From contig JAQWUD010000047.1 of NCBI GenBank assembly GCA_029242325.1, positions 1 to 64,000 of the forward strand: 64,000 bases of DNA. The letters run 5' to 3'. The stretch is from Luminiphilus sp. Its GTDB lineage: Bacteria; Pseudomonadota; Gammaproteobacteria; Pseudomonadales; Halieaceae. The translations under genes were made by a program, and so were the position numbers. Positions 1-7,968 of the stretch are shown here, piece by piece. How positions within the stretch are numbered: position 1 is the first letter of the stretch; the number at the start of each line of letters is the position of its first letter. Below the pieces are notes generated by a model, which worked only from the letters and a program-made list of their open reading frames with translations, ran no database searches and was not told the DNA's origin.

Positions 1-1
1 G

Positions 2-1303
2 ACAAACACTTGCCTTGTCGCTGGGGCACTCTCAGAAGTCGGCACAACTGGGGTAGATGCGCCTCAAGGGTTTGCGCAAGTCTACCCAAAGGAGATAAAG
101 GTATTTGGCCTTAGCGTGTTCGCCACCCAAAACACTGCCAATAACAAGATCATCCATGCAGCGAATATCTTTGCACAGTACATTGATAATAACGGTGACT
201 GCGAGCCTGACGACGCGGCAGTCTACGACGCACTGCAGGAAAAACAGGCGGCATTGATCATGGCTGCGACAGAAGAAGAATTTGAAAACGTGATTGAAAA
301 AATGGAGTCTGTCATACCAATTTACGTGCTGGACTCGATGGTACTGCAGAACCTTTACGGCGAAGAGACTCATCCAGATAGCTCACAGATGGGTGTATTC
401 GATGCAAGTCTCGAGGAAATCTGGCATCTAATGACAGATGCTGGGTGGGCGATAGCTTATCCGTTAGTTTTTGGAACCCAAGACAGCCAAATGACGGATG
501 CTATGGACGTGGCGCGTGGTGGCAAATTCGAGCAAGTACCCGCTAGCTATCCAGAGGATGCTTGGTATCACTACGACGATACTAGTTGTGAATATGATTG
601 CATGGCGACCGAATACTTCTATTGGGCATTGACCAGCCATCTGGGAGGTCAGAATTTTGGCGATCGCTGCCAGCAGATCTCGATTGAGTGGGAGCCTTGT
701 TCACCAGAAGCTTTCGCCACCACCGACCTACTCATGCATGCTCTAATCACTGATTCAATGTATGCCTTACCCAAAATACTGCCTGATGGCAATTACTTGC
801 CAGACAGTAAAGGCGCCAGCACTACGAGTTATTCGGTAACACCAAATGCAGGCCCCAATGGCTCTATTAGCCCACAGTCACTGCAAGCCGTTGCTGAAAA
901 TGGCACCGTGTCTTTCACAATCACCGCTAATTATGGATATGAAATTGATGATGTTGGTGGAACCTGCGGTGGAATCTTGTCTGGAACTATTTATACAACC
1001 AAGGCGCTAGTATCTAATTGCACAGTGACGGTAAGTTTCTCTCAAATATCCGACAAGATTTTGGTGGAGACCCGCTTCCAGAATCTACTCCAGACCGTTA
1101 CGAGAGTCCTAGGTACCACTGACACCGTTTCTGCACATCCCACTGACGTGGCTAGTCGCAAGGCAAAAGACAAGCAGCCGCAGTTCGAAAGTCAGAAACC
1201 AGCTAAGCCCATTCCAGTAGTCTCAACATTGGGCTACTTGGTTTTATGCGGGCTCATGGGCCTGCTGGGTCTTCGTGGGCATAAGAGACTGCCGCGGGAG
1301 TAG
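2..1303 (+). CDS. Secreted surface protein with InlB-like repeat and IPTL-CTERM-type sorting tail (5' end outside window)
   Basis: The frame is open from base 2, so the start lies left of the window; the GTG at 116 is internal. The N-terminal two thirds match no family I recognise. They are acidic and contain several cysteine pairs, consistent with an exported protein. Around bases 826-1050 is a glycine/asparagine-rich segment resembling bacterial InlB/Big-type repeats (NAGPNGSISP, then NYGYEIDDVGGTCGG). The extreme C-terminus has a PVVSTLGY motif, one hydrophobic helix and a basic end (RGHKRLPRE). This is the tripartite architecture of IPTL-CTERM signals, which are processed by exosortase XrtH and anchor or release proteins at the outer surface. 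No exosortase is in the window. The base composition looks more AT-rich than later genes, and the gene sits beside tmRNA att remnants, so island cargo is likely. Function unknown. Confidence 0.75.
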   Translation, partial: TNTCLVAGALSEVGTTGVDAPQGFAQVYPKEIKVFGLSVFATQNTANNKIIHAANIFAQYIDNNGDCEPDDAAVYDALQEKQAALIMAATEEEFENVIEKMESVIPIYVLDSMVLQNLYGEETHPDSSQMGVFDASLEEIWHLMTDAGWAIAYPLVFGTQDSQMTDAMDVARGGKFEQVPASYPEDAWYHYDDTSCEYDCMATEYFYWALTSHLGGQNFGDRCQQISIEWEPCSPEAFATTDLLMHALITDSMYALPKILPDGNYLPDSKGASTTSYSVTPNAGPNGSISPQSLQAVAENGTVSFTITANYGYEIDDVGGTCGGILSGTIYTTKALVSNCTVTVSFSQISDKILVETRFQNLLQTVTRVLGTTDTVSAHPTDVASRKAKDKQPQFESQKPAKPIPVVSTLGYLVLCGLMGLLGLRGHKRLPRE

Positions 1304-1611
1304 AAAAAGAGGACCATATAATGGGATTGGCTTATCCATCGAGGTTGGTGATAGTTCCGCTTTGACCCTCATCAATCTGCACGTTGCGAACTCAGATTCC
1401 CGTGAAGCTAACAAGTTGTGCACACAACTCTTAAAATTACTTTACACCTTCAAAACCCTGTCAAGTCCAACCAGACCTATATATCCCCGCCACAGGGTCT
1501 GATCACCTGCCTCCCCTCCTTAACGGTGCTACATTCTCTGCTACATTCTGGGGCTTGAGCGGGGTGATACGGCGTCGCAAGTCACTGATTTATATGGGTT
1601 GGCGAATATGG
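1304..1611. other. Gene-free junction left of the first att copy
   Basis: No convincing gene is present. A 75-codon open frame overlaps the end of the preceding gene but has no ribosome-binding site or family signal. The right part (1527-1549) holds an 11-bp tandem repeat described separately. The stretch looks like the end of an integrated element rather than coding DNA. Confidence 0.5.
1527..1549. repeat. Tandem 11-bp direct repeat TGCTACATTCT, possible integrase arm sites
   Basis: TGCTACATTCT occurs at 1527-1537 and again at 1539-1549, followed by GGGG. It lies about 65 bases left of the first tmRNA 3'-end copy. A looser analogue (GACATC repeated ten bases apart, then GGGGAC) lies at 1880-1908, right of the second copy. 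Short direct repeats beside an attachment core are typical of arm-type binding sites of tyrosine recombinases. The assignment is by position only. Confidence 0.35.
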
Positions 1612-1635
1612 GTTCAACTCCCGCCGCCTCCACCA
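1612..1635 (+). repeat. tmRNA (ssrA) 3'-end attachment-site copy 1
   Basis: This 24-bp sequence begins GTTCAACTCCC and ends CTCCACCA. It is the T-arm plus acceptor end and CCA of gammaproteobacterial tmRNA, as in the E. coli ssrA end GGGTTCAACTCCCGCC. No tmRNA body, tag-peptide reading frame or matching 5' acceptor strand lies upstream. It is therefore an att-type duplicate of the ssrA 3' end and not a gene. It is identical over 24 bp to the copy at 5062-5085. Confidence 0.75.
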
Positions 1636-1640
1636 AATGA

Positions 1641-1672
1641 AAAAGGGGTGATCCGCAAGGGTCGCCCCTTTT
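1641..1672 (+). terminator. Rho-independent terminator after att copy 1
   Basis: A 14-bp stem (AAAAGGGGTGATCC pairing with GGGTCGCCCCTTTT, two G-U pairs) closes a GCAA tetraloop. It starts six bases after the CCA end, the position expected for an ssrA terminator. It was therefore probably carried along with, or regenerated by, integration at ssrA. Confidence 0.8.
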
Positions 1673-1762
1673 GCATTTGAGGGGTCGGGCAGAAAGCTGA
1701 ATCCGCGCCGGCACGGCGCGGGTGGCCGAAGCGAAGGTCTGTCGAGCGACAGCGAAGACTCA

Positions 1763-1784
1763 AACTCCCGCCGCCTCCACCAAA
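1763..1784 (+). repeat. tmRNA 3'-end attachment-site copy 2 (imperfect)
   Basis: The sequence from AACTCCCGCC to CTCCACCA repeats the att core of copies 1 and 3 but diverges just upstream (TCAAACTCCC instead of TTCAACTCCC). It lies 151 bases right of copy 1. Its flanks differ, so it looks like the scar of a separate integration event rather than a tandem duplication. Confidence 0.65.
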
Positions 1785-1815
1785 CTAAAGTCCAGCGATG
1801 TCCAGCTGGATCCAC

Positions 1816-1840
1816 AAAGCCCCGTTCTTACGGGGTTTTT
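1816..1840 (+). terminator. Hairpin terminator after att copy 2
   Basis: AAAGCCCCG and CGGGGTTTTT pair around TTCTTA, giving a short GC stem with a five-T tail. It ends about 55 bases after the second tmRNA 3'-end copy. Each of the three copies in this region is followed by its own terminator, and this is the weakest. Confidence 0.65.
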
Positions 1841-2076
1841 CATATCCAAATTGTGCATTGGCGTCCATGGCCATGCTGTGACATCTGGGGACATCATTGG
1901 GGACTTATTCAATTGGACTCCGCAGGATGCCCACAAATGGCGTTGACTGGGGCATCACTCTAAGCCAGTTAGCCAAAAATGAAACCGGCCTAACGCTACT
2001 TTTTTTGAAGCAGTCCACCGCATAACATGGCAGCAAAGGCCCATTTTGCGCCTAGACAATACTGTGCCGTCCCCCG
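1841..2076. other. Gap with possible decayed integrase start
   Basis: No gene is supported. At about 1933-1959 the sequence encodes ATG-GCG-TTG-ACT (MALT) and then stops after eight codons. MALT(D) is the usual N-terminus of P4-type tyrosine integrases that use ssrA. Together with the repeats at 1880-1908 this may be what remains of an integrase gene start, but the match is only four residues. Confidence 0.25.
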
Positions 2077-3024
2077 CTACGCCATCCCCGCCATTCTCAC
2101 TTTGAGCGCGGGGTCGGTGGGATCCGTCCAGTCTTGTTGTTCTGCCCACTGCTCTAGCGAAGCAGGCCGATGTGCAAAGATGTTGTTGATATTGTCATTG
2201 TCAGCAATCAAGGGAGAAACGTCTTGCTCGTTATAGAATCGATAAAATCCTGCCATCCTATCGTAGATTGATAGCGGCTCTACTTGTGCCGAGCCTGTGA
2301 CCAACAGACTCATACCGGAGGCAAACTGATCGGGTGTAAGGCTATTAAAAGTAATCACCTTCCCTGCCACCTTGCTCAGCCGTTCGGCAACCTGATCGCC
2401 CACCAAGGCCTCTGGTCCGCCAATTGCGTAACGACCACTGGGGATGTCATCTCGGGTAAGCGCTTCCACCATATAGGCGGCGACATCGTCGAGACAAATC
2501 CATGAAATAAGCAAATCTGGCTTGGCTGGATAAGCAAATAGGCCTTGATTGACGATCGCTGGCTTGTTCCAGCCGCGAATCAGATTGTCCATAAACACTT
2601 TGGGCTCGAATATGGCGTATGCCGTCTCGCTATTAATAATCGCCTGTTCAATATCGCGGCGTCCATCATGAGCCGGGTTGTCGTTGTTCTTGTCGGCCAC
2701 AAAGCAGCTGGTGTTGAAGACAATTTTCTTAACGCCATTTTCTGTCGCTGCAGCCGCAATATTATTGCCGAGCGCTGCGGCTTTTTCGCGATCAAAGACA
2801 AATGGCAGGTGCGCTGCGATAGCGTCTATGCCACGTGCCGCGCCAATTATAGACTCAGCGTCGTAGATATCTGCCTGCACAGTTTCGACATGGGCAAACT
2901 CTGTGCCCTGAAAAGCACCGGGATTGCGCAGGGCGGCGATGGGTGTCAAGCCTGCGTTCAGCAAGAGCGTGATGAGGGGGTGGCCTTGATCTCCCGTTGC
3001 GCCAAGCACTAAAACCCTGGTCAT
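2077..3024 (-). CDS. NmrA-like NAD(P)-binding oxidoreductase
   Basis: A 315-residue atypical short-chain dehydrogenase/NmrA-type protein. The N-terminus MTRVLVLGATGDQG carries the Rossmann signature GxxGxxG (residues 8-14), followed by a second-strand region typical of NADP binding. The family binds NAD(P)(H) and includes reductases and redox sensors; the substrate here cannot be told. Its start ATG overlaps the stop codon of the upstream FAD gene by one base (TGATG), so the two are translationally coupled and probably act in one pathway. The pair lies between tmRNA att copies 2 and 3, suggesting acquired cargo. Confidence 0.85.
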   Translation of the reverse strand: MTRVLVLGATGDQGHPLITLLLNAGLTPIAALRNPGAFQGTEFAHVETVQADIYDAESIIGAARGIDAIAAHLPFVFDREKAAALGNNIAAAATENGVKKIVFNTSCFVADKNNDNPAHDGRRDIEQAIINSETAYAIFEPKVFMDNLIRGWNKPAIVNQGLFAYPAKPDLLISWICLDDVAAYMVEALTRDDIPSGRYAIGGPEALVGDQVAERLSKVAGKVITFNSLTPDQFASGMSLLVTGSAQVEPLSIYDRMAGFYRFYNEQDVSPLIADNDNINNIFAHRPASLEQWAEQQDWTDPTDPALKVRMAGMA

Positions 3025-4673
3025 CAGTGATCCCCCACTTGAGCGGCTGACTTACCGGCAATATATCCAAAGGTAAGGGCCGGACCTAAGGTACCCCCAG
3101 CGCCGGCGTAAACACTACCCGTTGGATTGCTAATCACATTTCCTGCTCCGTAAAGGCCCGGGATTATATCGCCGTATACATCTAGCACCTGCGCTACACC
3201 ATTTGTTTTGGGGCCGCCATTAGTACCCAGCGCACCCATATTAATTTCAACAGCAAAAAAGGGACCAACTTCTACTGAGCCCAAGGTGGCGGCGGCATCG
3301 GGTCGCGAGCGATCGCCATAGAAGCGGTCGTAGGCACTTTCACCGCGTCCAAATTCGGGGTCTTCGGCGTTTTCCGCGTGCGTATTAAATGCGGAGACCG
3401 TGGCCTTTAGCTGCTCTGCATCGACTCCCAACGCGCTCGCCAGGCTTGGCAAGTCCGCAGCTTGTAAAATCCAGTCCGGTAACTGGTCGCCGGGCATCAC
3501 TGACGCAATGGGATAACGGCCACGGTATTGGCTGTCCATAATCAGGTAAGCGGGCAGATTATGGTAATCATAGGTGGCCGGATCAAAACTCTGAAAAGCA
3601 CCAGCAAGTGCGGAGTAATTGTTAGCTTCGTTGCAGAATCGTTTGCCCTTGCGATTCACCATCAGGCTATGCGGCAGGGTCCGTTCGATCAGCACCGGCA
3701 ACGACCGCTGCGCTTCTTTTTGCGGTGCACCATTGTCGGGCCAACGCGCGCCGCTCATAGACAGTGTTGGTATCCACCAGGCGCTGGTCATATTGCCCAG
3801 ACCTGCTCCCGCGCTAAGTGCCATTTTCAGGCCATCACCTGTATTGGTGGGTGGCGATGCGGGCGCAGTTAGCGGGCCCCGCAAAAATGTTGTTTTTAAC
3901 TCCTCATCCCATTCAAAGCCGCCGGTCGCCAAAATGACGCCGCGCTGAGCGTCGATAGTTCGATCAACACCATGTTGGGTCACGGTGACACCGGTGATTC
4001 GACCCTCCTCATTTACCAACTTGCGTGCGCTCGTTTCAAGTAACAGCTCAATCTCGCGATCTAAGCACGCTCTGAGCAAGCGCCCGACCAATGCCTGGCC
4101 CCAACCACGTAAATCACCCTCAATACGGCGCTGCATTTCCTCCGGGTCGATAATGCCACTGCCGCCGCCCAGCGGCGTTTCGAGTAGCATCATCCGCACA
4201 ATGTCGCCGCCGTTATATATTTTGTCAGCCCAATCACCGAGGGAGGTAAAATCAAAAAGGGCGTTATCGAGGGCCCGTCCTCCGTCGGCTTTCGCGCCGG
4301 GATGATTGAGGTAATAGTCGGGATAACCATCGAGGACGTGTAGCTCTAGGGCACCTTGACTGTTAAGGAACTCAAGCGCGTTGGCACCCTGATCGACAAA
4401 GGCTTCCAAAGTATCGGAGTTCATTTCGCCATGGTCCAAAGATCTGAAATAAGACAGCGCGTCCTCGCGATTGTCGGGAATGCCCTTGGCGTTCATCTGC
4501 GGATTATCTGGCACCCAGACAATACCGCCTGAGATTGCAGCAGTACCGCCAAGTCTTGCACCTTTCTCGATAACGGTGACTTTTGCGCCGCTATCGTGCG
4601 CCGCCAATGCCGCGGTTAAGCCGGCGGCGCCGGCTCCAATGATCAGGACATCTGTGTTGAGCGTATTTGTCAT
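3024..4673 (-). CDS. FAD-dependent dehydrogenase of the 3-ketosteroid Delta1-dehydrogenase/fumarate reductase family
   Basis: About 549 residues when started at the ATG at 4673, which has GGGAG 12 bases upstream; a TTG at 4697 would add eight residues. The N-terminus DVLIIGAGAAGLTAALAA is the dinucleotide-binding GxGxxG motif. It is followed by GARLGGTAAISGG (FAD_binding_2), a mid-protein ATGGFEW block, and a C-terminal GLYGAGNV...GGTLGPALTFGYIAG motif that closes over FAD. This arrangement is typical of KstD-like enzymes that introduce double bonds next to ketones in steroids or related rings. Substrate specificity is not determined here. It is coupled to the NmrA-like gene downstream. The nearby P450, PhyH and CoA enzymes elsewhere in the window suit a steroid or terpenoid diet, but that link is inference. 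Confidence 0.88.
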   Translation of the reverse strand: MTNTLNTDVLIIGAGAAGLTAALAAHDSGAKVTVIEKGARLGGTAAISGGIVWVPDNPQMNAKGIPDNREDALSYFRSLDHGEMNSDTLEAFVDQGANALEFLNSQGALELHVLDGYPDYYLNHPGAKADGGRALDNALFDFTSLGDWADKIYNGGDIVRMMLLETPLGGGSGIIDPEEMQRRIEGDLRGWGQALVGRLLRACLDREIELLLETSARKLVNEEGRITGVTVTQHGVDRTIDAQRGVILATGGFEWDEELKTTFLRGPLTAPASPPTNTGDGLKMALSAGAGLGNMTSAWWIPTLSMSGARWPDNGAPQKEAQRSLPVLIERTLPHSLMVNRKGKRFCNEANNYSALAGAFQSFDPATYDYHNLPAYLIMDSQYRGRYPIASVMPGDQLPDWILQAADLPSLASALGVDAEQLKATVSAFNTHAENAEDPEFGRGESAYDRFYGDRSRPDAAATLGSVEVGPFFAVEINMGALGTNGGPKTNGVAQVLDVYGDIIPGLYGAGNVISNPTGSVYAGAGGTLGPALTFGYIAGKSAAQVGDH

Positions 4674-5061
4674 GATGTCAGCATTCTCCCGTGACAATTA
4701 AAGATTGCTCAGGAGCCTTAGCAAATGCGAGGCTACATTTTTCCCTGTTATGGCGTTATTGAGAGGTGCCAATTTCTCCTGCATCCGCGGCACCGCACGA
4801 ATTTTTGGTCAAACGCTGTAGGTGAAGAAGGTCTCCTGATGGTAACGGTATGCTTTGGCCAGTTCTCTTTAAAGTATAAGCAGGATTGGACGAAACTTCT
4901 TGGTCATGTACATTCGGGCTCAGCGCGAGCAAGGATAGGCCGAAGTTTCCGGGCAGCGAGCTGCCGTTGACTGATTATCTGAATCAGGTCCTTCAGCTTG
5001 TCTTTAACCGACACTTTGACAGTAACCTGACTTAACACAAAAAAAGATACTCAACCGCCCA
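4674..5061. other. Gap between the FAD dehydrogenase and att copy 3
   Basis: I find no supported gene. An 81-codon plus-strand frame (4725-4970) has no ribosome-binding site and no recognisable family, and runs opposite to the FAD gene promoter region. The stretch before 5062 does not contain a tmRNA body: there is no tag-peptide frame and no partner for the acceptor stem. Confidence 0.5.
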
Positions 5062-5085
5062 GTTCAACTCCCGCCGCCTCCACCA
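5062..5085 (+). repeat. tmRNA (ssrA) 3'-end attachment-site copy 3
   Basis: Identical over 24 bp to the copy at 1612-1635. The two perfect copies bracket 3.4 kb containing the coupled FAD dehydrogenase/NmrA pair and no integrase. This copy probably marks the right boundary of the inserted material, because normal-looking chromosomal genes (miaE) follow. Confidence 0.75.
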
Positions 5086-5087
5086 TT

Positions 5088-5124
5088 AAAGAGAAAAGCC
5101 ACCCAATGGGTGGCTTTTCTCTTT
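5088..5124. terminator. Strong bidirectional terminator at the right island boundary
   Basis: A perfect 17-bp inverted repeat (5088-5104 with 5108-5124) closes a three-base loop and has T-rich ends on both strands. It lies three bases after the third tmRNA CCA end and 38 bases before the stop codon of the DUF3604 remnant. It can therefore serve both strands. Confidence 0.85.
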
Positions 5125-5161
5125 TAGGGGCTGCTGCCCGAGATTGGGCTTTTGAATCAGC

Positions 5162-5773
5162 TCAAGGCGTATACCAAATGGGGGACGTGTAGGCGCGCTC
5201 CTGTTGATAAAGTACTGCTTTTTTGGATAACTCAACGCCGAGATACACATGGTCGTAGGTAGTCCAGTTCGGCGTGGGGATCTCAAGCACGCGCACGTAG
5301 TAGAGGGCATGCTGCTCTGGGTCAAAATCGGGGTCCTGCCAGTAGCCGCTCAGAATGGGTGCACCAATACTGTTGGAGTAAGACGCCGTTTCAATATCTA
5401 CGGTATTACCTACCGCCGGCACTTTACCCTTGGCGTCTTTTTGCCGGTCACCTGACCAGATCACGTCATAGACCTGCTCCGCCGCTGAGCCATCTTCGTT
5501 AGTCCATCTCTTGACCACTTGCATGCGATCGAGATTGGCACCATCGGGATCACGCAAAGCCGCGATGAGCAGGGGCGGTGCCTTGCCACCGGGGGCGGCA
5601 GTGAGATCACCCCCCATAGGAACACCATTGGCGTAACCGTGGCGGGCAAAGTCGCTGCGATACAGATCCTCTTCGCTATAGTCAAAGCCACCAAACACCC
5701 TCACTCGCATGCGGGTCCCGGTGTTGGCAAACACTTCCTTGCGTTTTATCGCATCCCACAGCGCCTCCAGCGA
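5162..5773 (-). pseudogene. C-terminal remnant of a DUF3604 protein
   Basis: The minus-strand frame encodes the last 200 or so residues of a DUF3604 family protein: KRKEVFANTGTRMRVR, then FARHGYANGVPMGGDL, DPDGANLDR, and the family ending ERAYTSPIWYTP. Family members are usually 600-700 residues, so roughly two thirds is missing. Homology can be read upstream of the first possible GTG start (ALWDAIKRKE) until an in-frame TGA at 5774-5776. The rest was therefore lost rather than mis-started. The break lies between the tmRNA att site and miaE and probably reflects rearrangement at the island edge. Some DUF3604 relatives are predicted periplasmic hydrolases, but function is not established here. 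Confidence 0.85.
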
Positions 5774-5843
5774 TCACGAGCCAGCCCTGTTGCACACGAA
5801 CTTCAATACGCTACCCTTGTACCATTCCGTCAAGAATCTCACG

Positions 5844-6422
5844 ATGCCTGCATCGCCTCTCCATTCTCCCTCCTCACCCGACTGGCTCGAATGCGTTCTA
5901 GAGCACTTTGACCAGTTTCTGCTTGATCATGCCGCGGCAGAAAAGAAAGCCGCCGGCATGGCGCTTTCGATGCTGTCTCATTATCCCAATCGAACGCGGC
6001 TCGTCACGGTCATGTCAGAATTGGCGGTAGAGGAGATGGTTCACTTTCGCGAGGTGGTTAAGTTGATTCAGGAGCGACAGCTACAATTGGGTGCTGACGA
6101 GAAAGATCCTTACGTCAACGAGATTCGAGGCTGGATTCGACAAGGTTCAGACCTGTACTTACTGGACCGTTTGCTAACAGGGGCCGTGATCGAGGCACGG
6201 GGGGCAGAGCGCTTTGCATTGATAGGTGCAGCACTCCCCGCTGGGCCATTGAAGAATTTCTATCGATCTCTGGCAAGATCTGAAAGCAGGCATTTCGAAT
6301 TATTCCTAGAACTGGCTCGCGAATATTTCCCTGCGCAACAGATCGAACAACGCTGGGAGGAACTGCTCGTCGCCGAGTCAGCGTGTGTTGCCAGACTACC
6401 CGTACGAGCCGCCCTTCACTGA
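5844..6422 (+). CDS. miaE: tRNA-(ms2io6A)-hydroxylase MiaE
   Basis: A 192-residue ferritin-like diiron monooxygenase that hydroxylates the isopentenyl side chain of ms2i6A37 in tRNAs reading UNN codons. Diiron ligands are visible as EEMVH (Glu64, His67), EARGAERF near residue 117-124, and ESRHFE (Glu147, His150). The frame stays open upstream to 5709, but homology begins at MPASPLHS, so I start at the ATG at 5844. No clear Shine-Dalgarno sequence is seen. The following gene starts two bases after the stop, so the two are co-transcribed. MiaE is found mainly in gammaproteobacteria and supports the taxonomic reading. Confidence 0.92.
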   Translation: MPASPLHSPSSPDWLECVLEHFDQFLLDHAAAEKKAAGMALSMLSHYPNRTRLVTVMSELAVEEMVHFREVVKLIQERQLQLGADEKDPYVNEIRGWIRQGSDLYLLDRLLTGAVIEARGAERFALIGAALPAGPLKNFYRSLARSESRHFELFLELAREYFPAQQIEQRWEELLVAESACVARLPVRAALH

Positions 6423-6424
6423 CT

Positions 6425-7708
6425 ATGATCACACCCGCTGCGGTGGAAAAATATCTGGGGACTTATGCCCTGCTGCCCGGTGGCTGCCCTGACTTTGATG
6501 GCGAGTGGAAGCACATACTGGTGGTGCCTTGCTACGATGAATCTCCGGCATTCATTGAGGGCTTTTGTCGGACCCACGGTGCAACCTCAATTCTCTTGCT
6601 GCTAGTGATCAACCGGCCGGAATCCAGCCCGAGCACAGTTAATCAACGGCTTCGCAACGGGCTCGCTCGTTGGCCACATGAGCCATTACAACCCGGTTAT
6701 ACGCTTCATAAAGCGAGTGAGAGCCTAAGCATTTTGAGCGTGGATCTGGAACGGTTGGAAGGCGAGACGCCCCGACATCAAGGTGTTGGCAGAGCGCGTC
6801 GCGTTGGCTGCGATCTCGCTCTGACATTGATATACAGAGGCACTATTGCCTCACCGTGGATTTACTCTGGAGACGCAGATGCCCGCTGGCCCGCCAGCCT
6901 TTTTCACCAACGCTGGCCCGATGAGGCCAGCGCCATTTCACTCCCCTTCACTCACCACCTAGCCGAGAATGACCCCACTTCCACCGCGACCCTGCTTTAC
7001 GAACTCAAGCTTCATCATTACGTATTGCACCTGTCTGCTCTGGGCAGCCCCTATGCATTTCATGCTTTGGGCAGCAGCTTCGCCGCAAGAGCCGTTAAAT
7101 ATGCTGCCGTACGGGGGACGCCCCTGCGCAGTGCAGGCGAGGATTTTTATCTGCTGAATAAACTTGCAAAAGTAGGCATCATCCATCGAGCGATCGGCCC
7201 GGGTGTCACTATCACCCCAAGACGATCTGCCAGAGTACCGTTTGGCACAGGACCGGCGGTCAGGCAGCTATTGGAGACAGAGGACATGTTCCGCGCACCT
7301 CTGTTTTATGACGCCAGGTGCTTTAGCACCCTGAGCACCGTTCTTGAATTGTTCAGTCATTGGGTGAACCACCCCAGTTCCAATGCCGAAGCGGAGCTGA
7401 GACGAGAACTTGGGTCAGACATCGCACTAAGCGTTCTGCCTCTGCTCCAACAATGGCGTTACCAAAAAGCCATCACGCACATACACAATGCGGCTAACGG
7501 TGCCGCGCTGCGCCGCAACCACACTGATGTGTGGTTAGACGGCTTCAAGCTGCTCAAACTCGTCCATTCAATACGTGATGGGCACTACCCCAACATCGCA
7601 TTTATCGACTCAGTAAGTCAGACAGCGCAGTGGCCGATCGCGCTTCACGGCCCAGCACCCGAGCAGGTGCGTCAAGCGATCTATGAAAACCTCGGCTGGC
7701 AGTTTTAA
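6425..7708 (+). CDS. GT-A-like glycosyltransferase-fold protein of unknown function
   Basis: 427 residues from the ATG at 6425, two bases after miaE stops. The N-terminal half resembles a GT-A nucleotide-sugar fold: a first strand HILVVPCYDE (about residue 30), then WIYSGDADARWP with a DxD-like metal site (GDAD, residues 149-152), then SAGEDFYLLNKL, which resembles the catalytic acidic motif of family 2 transferases. There are no transmembrane segments. The N-terminal VVPCYDE replaces the usual VPxYNE. The substrate is unknown. Its tight linkage to miaE is unusual for a glycosyltransferase and may only reflect shared transcription. Confidence 0.6.
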   Translation: MITPAAVEKYLGTYALLPGGCPDFDGEWKHILVVPCYDESPAFIEGFCRTHGATSILLLLVINRPESSPSTVNQRLRNGLARWPHEPLQPGYTLHKASESLSILSVDLERLEGETPRHQGVGRARRVGCDLALTLIYRGTIASPWIYSGDADARWPASLFHQRWPDEASAISLPFTHHLAENDPTSTATLLYELKLHHYVLHLSALGSPYAFHALGSSFAARAVKYAAVRGTPLRSAGEDFYLLNKLAKVGIIHRAIGPGVTITPRRSARVPFGTGPAVRQLLETEDMFRAPLFYDARCFSTLSTVLELFSHWVNHPSSNAEAELRRELGSDIALSVLPLLQQWRYQKAITHIHNAANGAALRRNHTDVWLDGFKLLKLVHSIRDGHYPNIAFIDSVSQTAQWPIALHGPAPEQVRQAIYENLGWQF

Positions 7709-7723
7709 TAACGAGCAAGAGAC

Positions 7724-7774
7724 GCCTCACCGAGGCTTTTCGACCATAGAAATAGCCACCCCGCGGTGGCTATT
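7724..7774 (+). terminator. Two consecutive hairpins after the miaE operon
   Basis: GCCTC-ACC-GAGGC followed by TTTT (7724-7740) is a small terminator. Ten bases later AATAGCCACC-CCGC-GGTGGCTATT (7751-7774) forms a perfect 10-bp stem with a weak T-tail. They lie 16 bases after the stop of the GT-like gene and likely end the operon. Confidence 0.7.
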
Positions 7775-7968
7775 CTGTTGACATAAATTGTGCCTTCAGA
7801 AACCAGGATTGGTTACGATTCGCCTTGGCTCTGAGGTCGCATCTCGCAATGCTTGGAAGTCATTCTGGGCGTAGCACTAACAACTATTGTTAATGATCAT
7901 GTCAGTATGCGACAGTATTACGTAGAGAGTGGTAAAGAAGCTTACAGTGAACCTCCTTGGAGCTTGTC

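Noticed and set aside
1275-1502. 75-codon plus-strand frame
   Set aside because: Overlaps the preceding gene; no ribosome-binding site or family.
1400-1640. Complete tmRNA gene ending at 1635
   Set aside because: Only the 3' end matches; no 5' acceptor strand and no tag-peptide frame upstream.
4725-4970. 81-codon plus-strand frame
   Set aside because: No supportive start site and no recognisable protein features.
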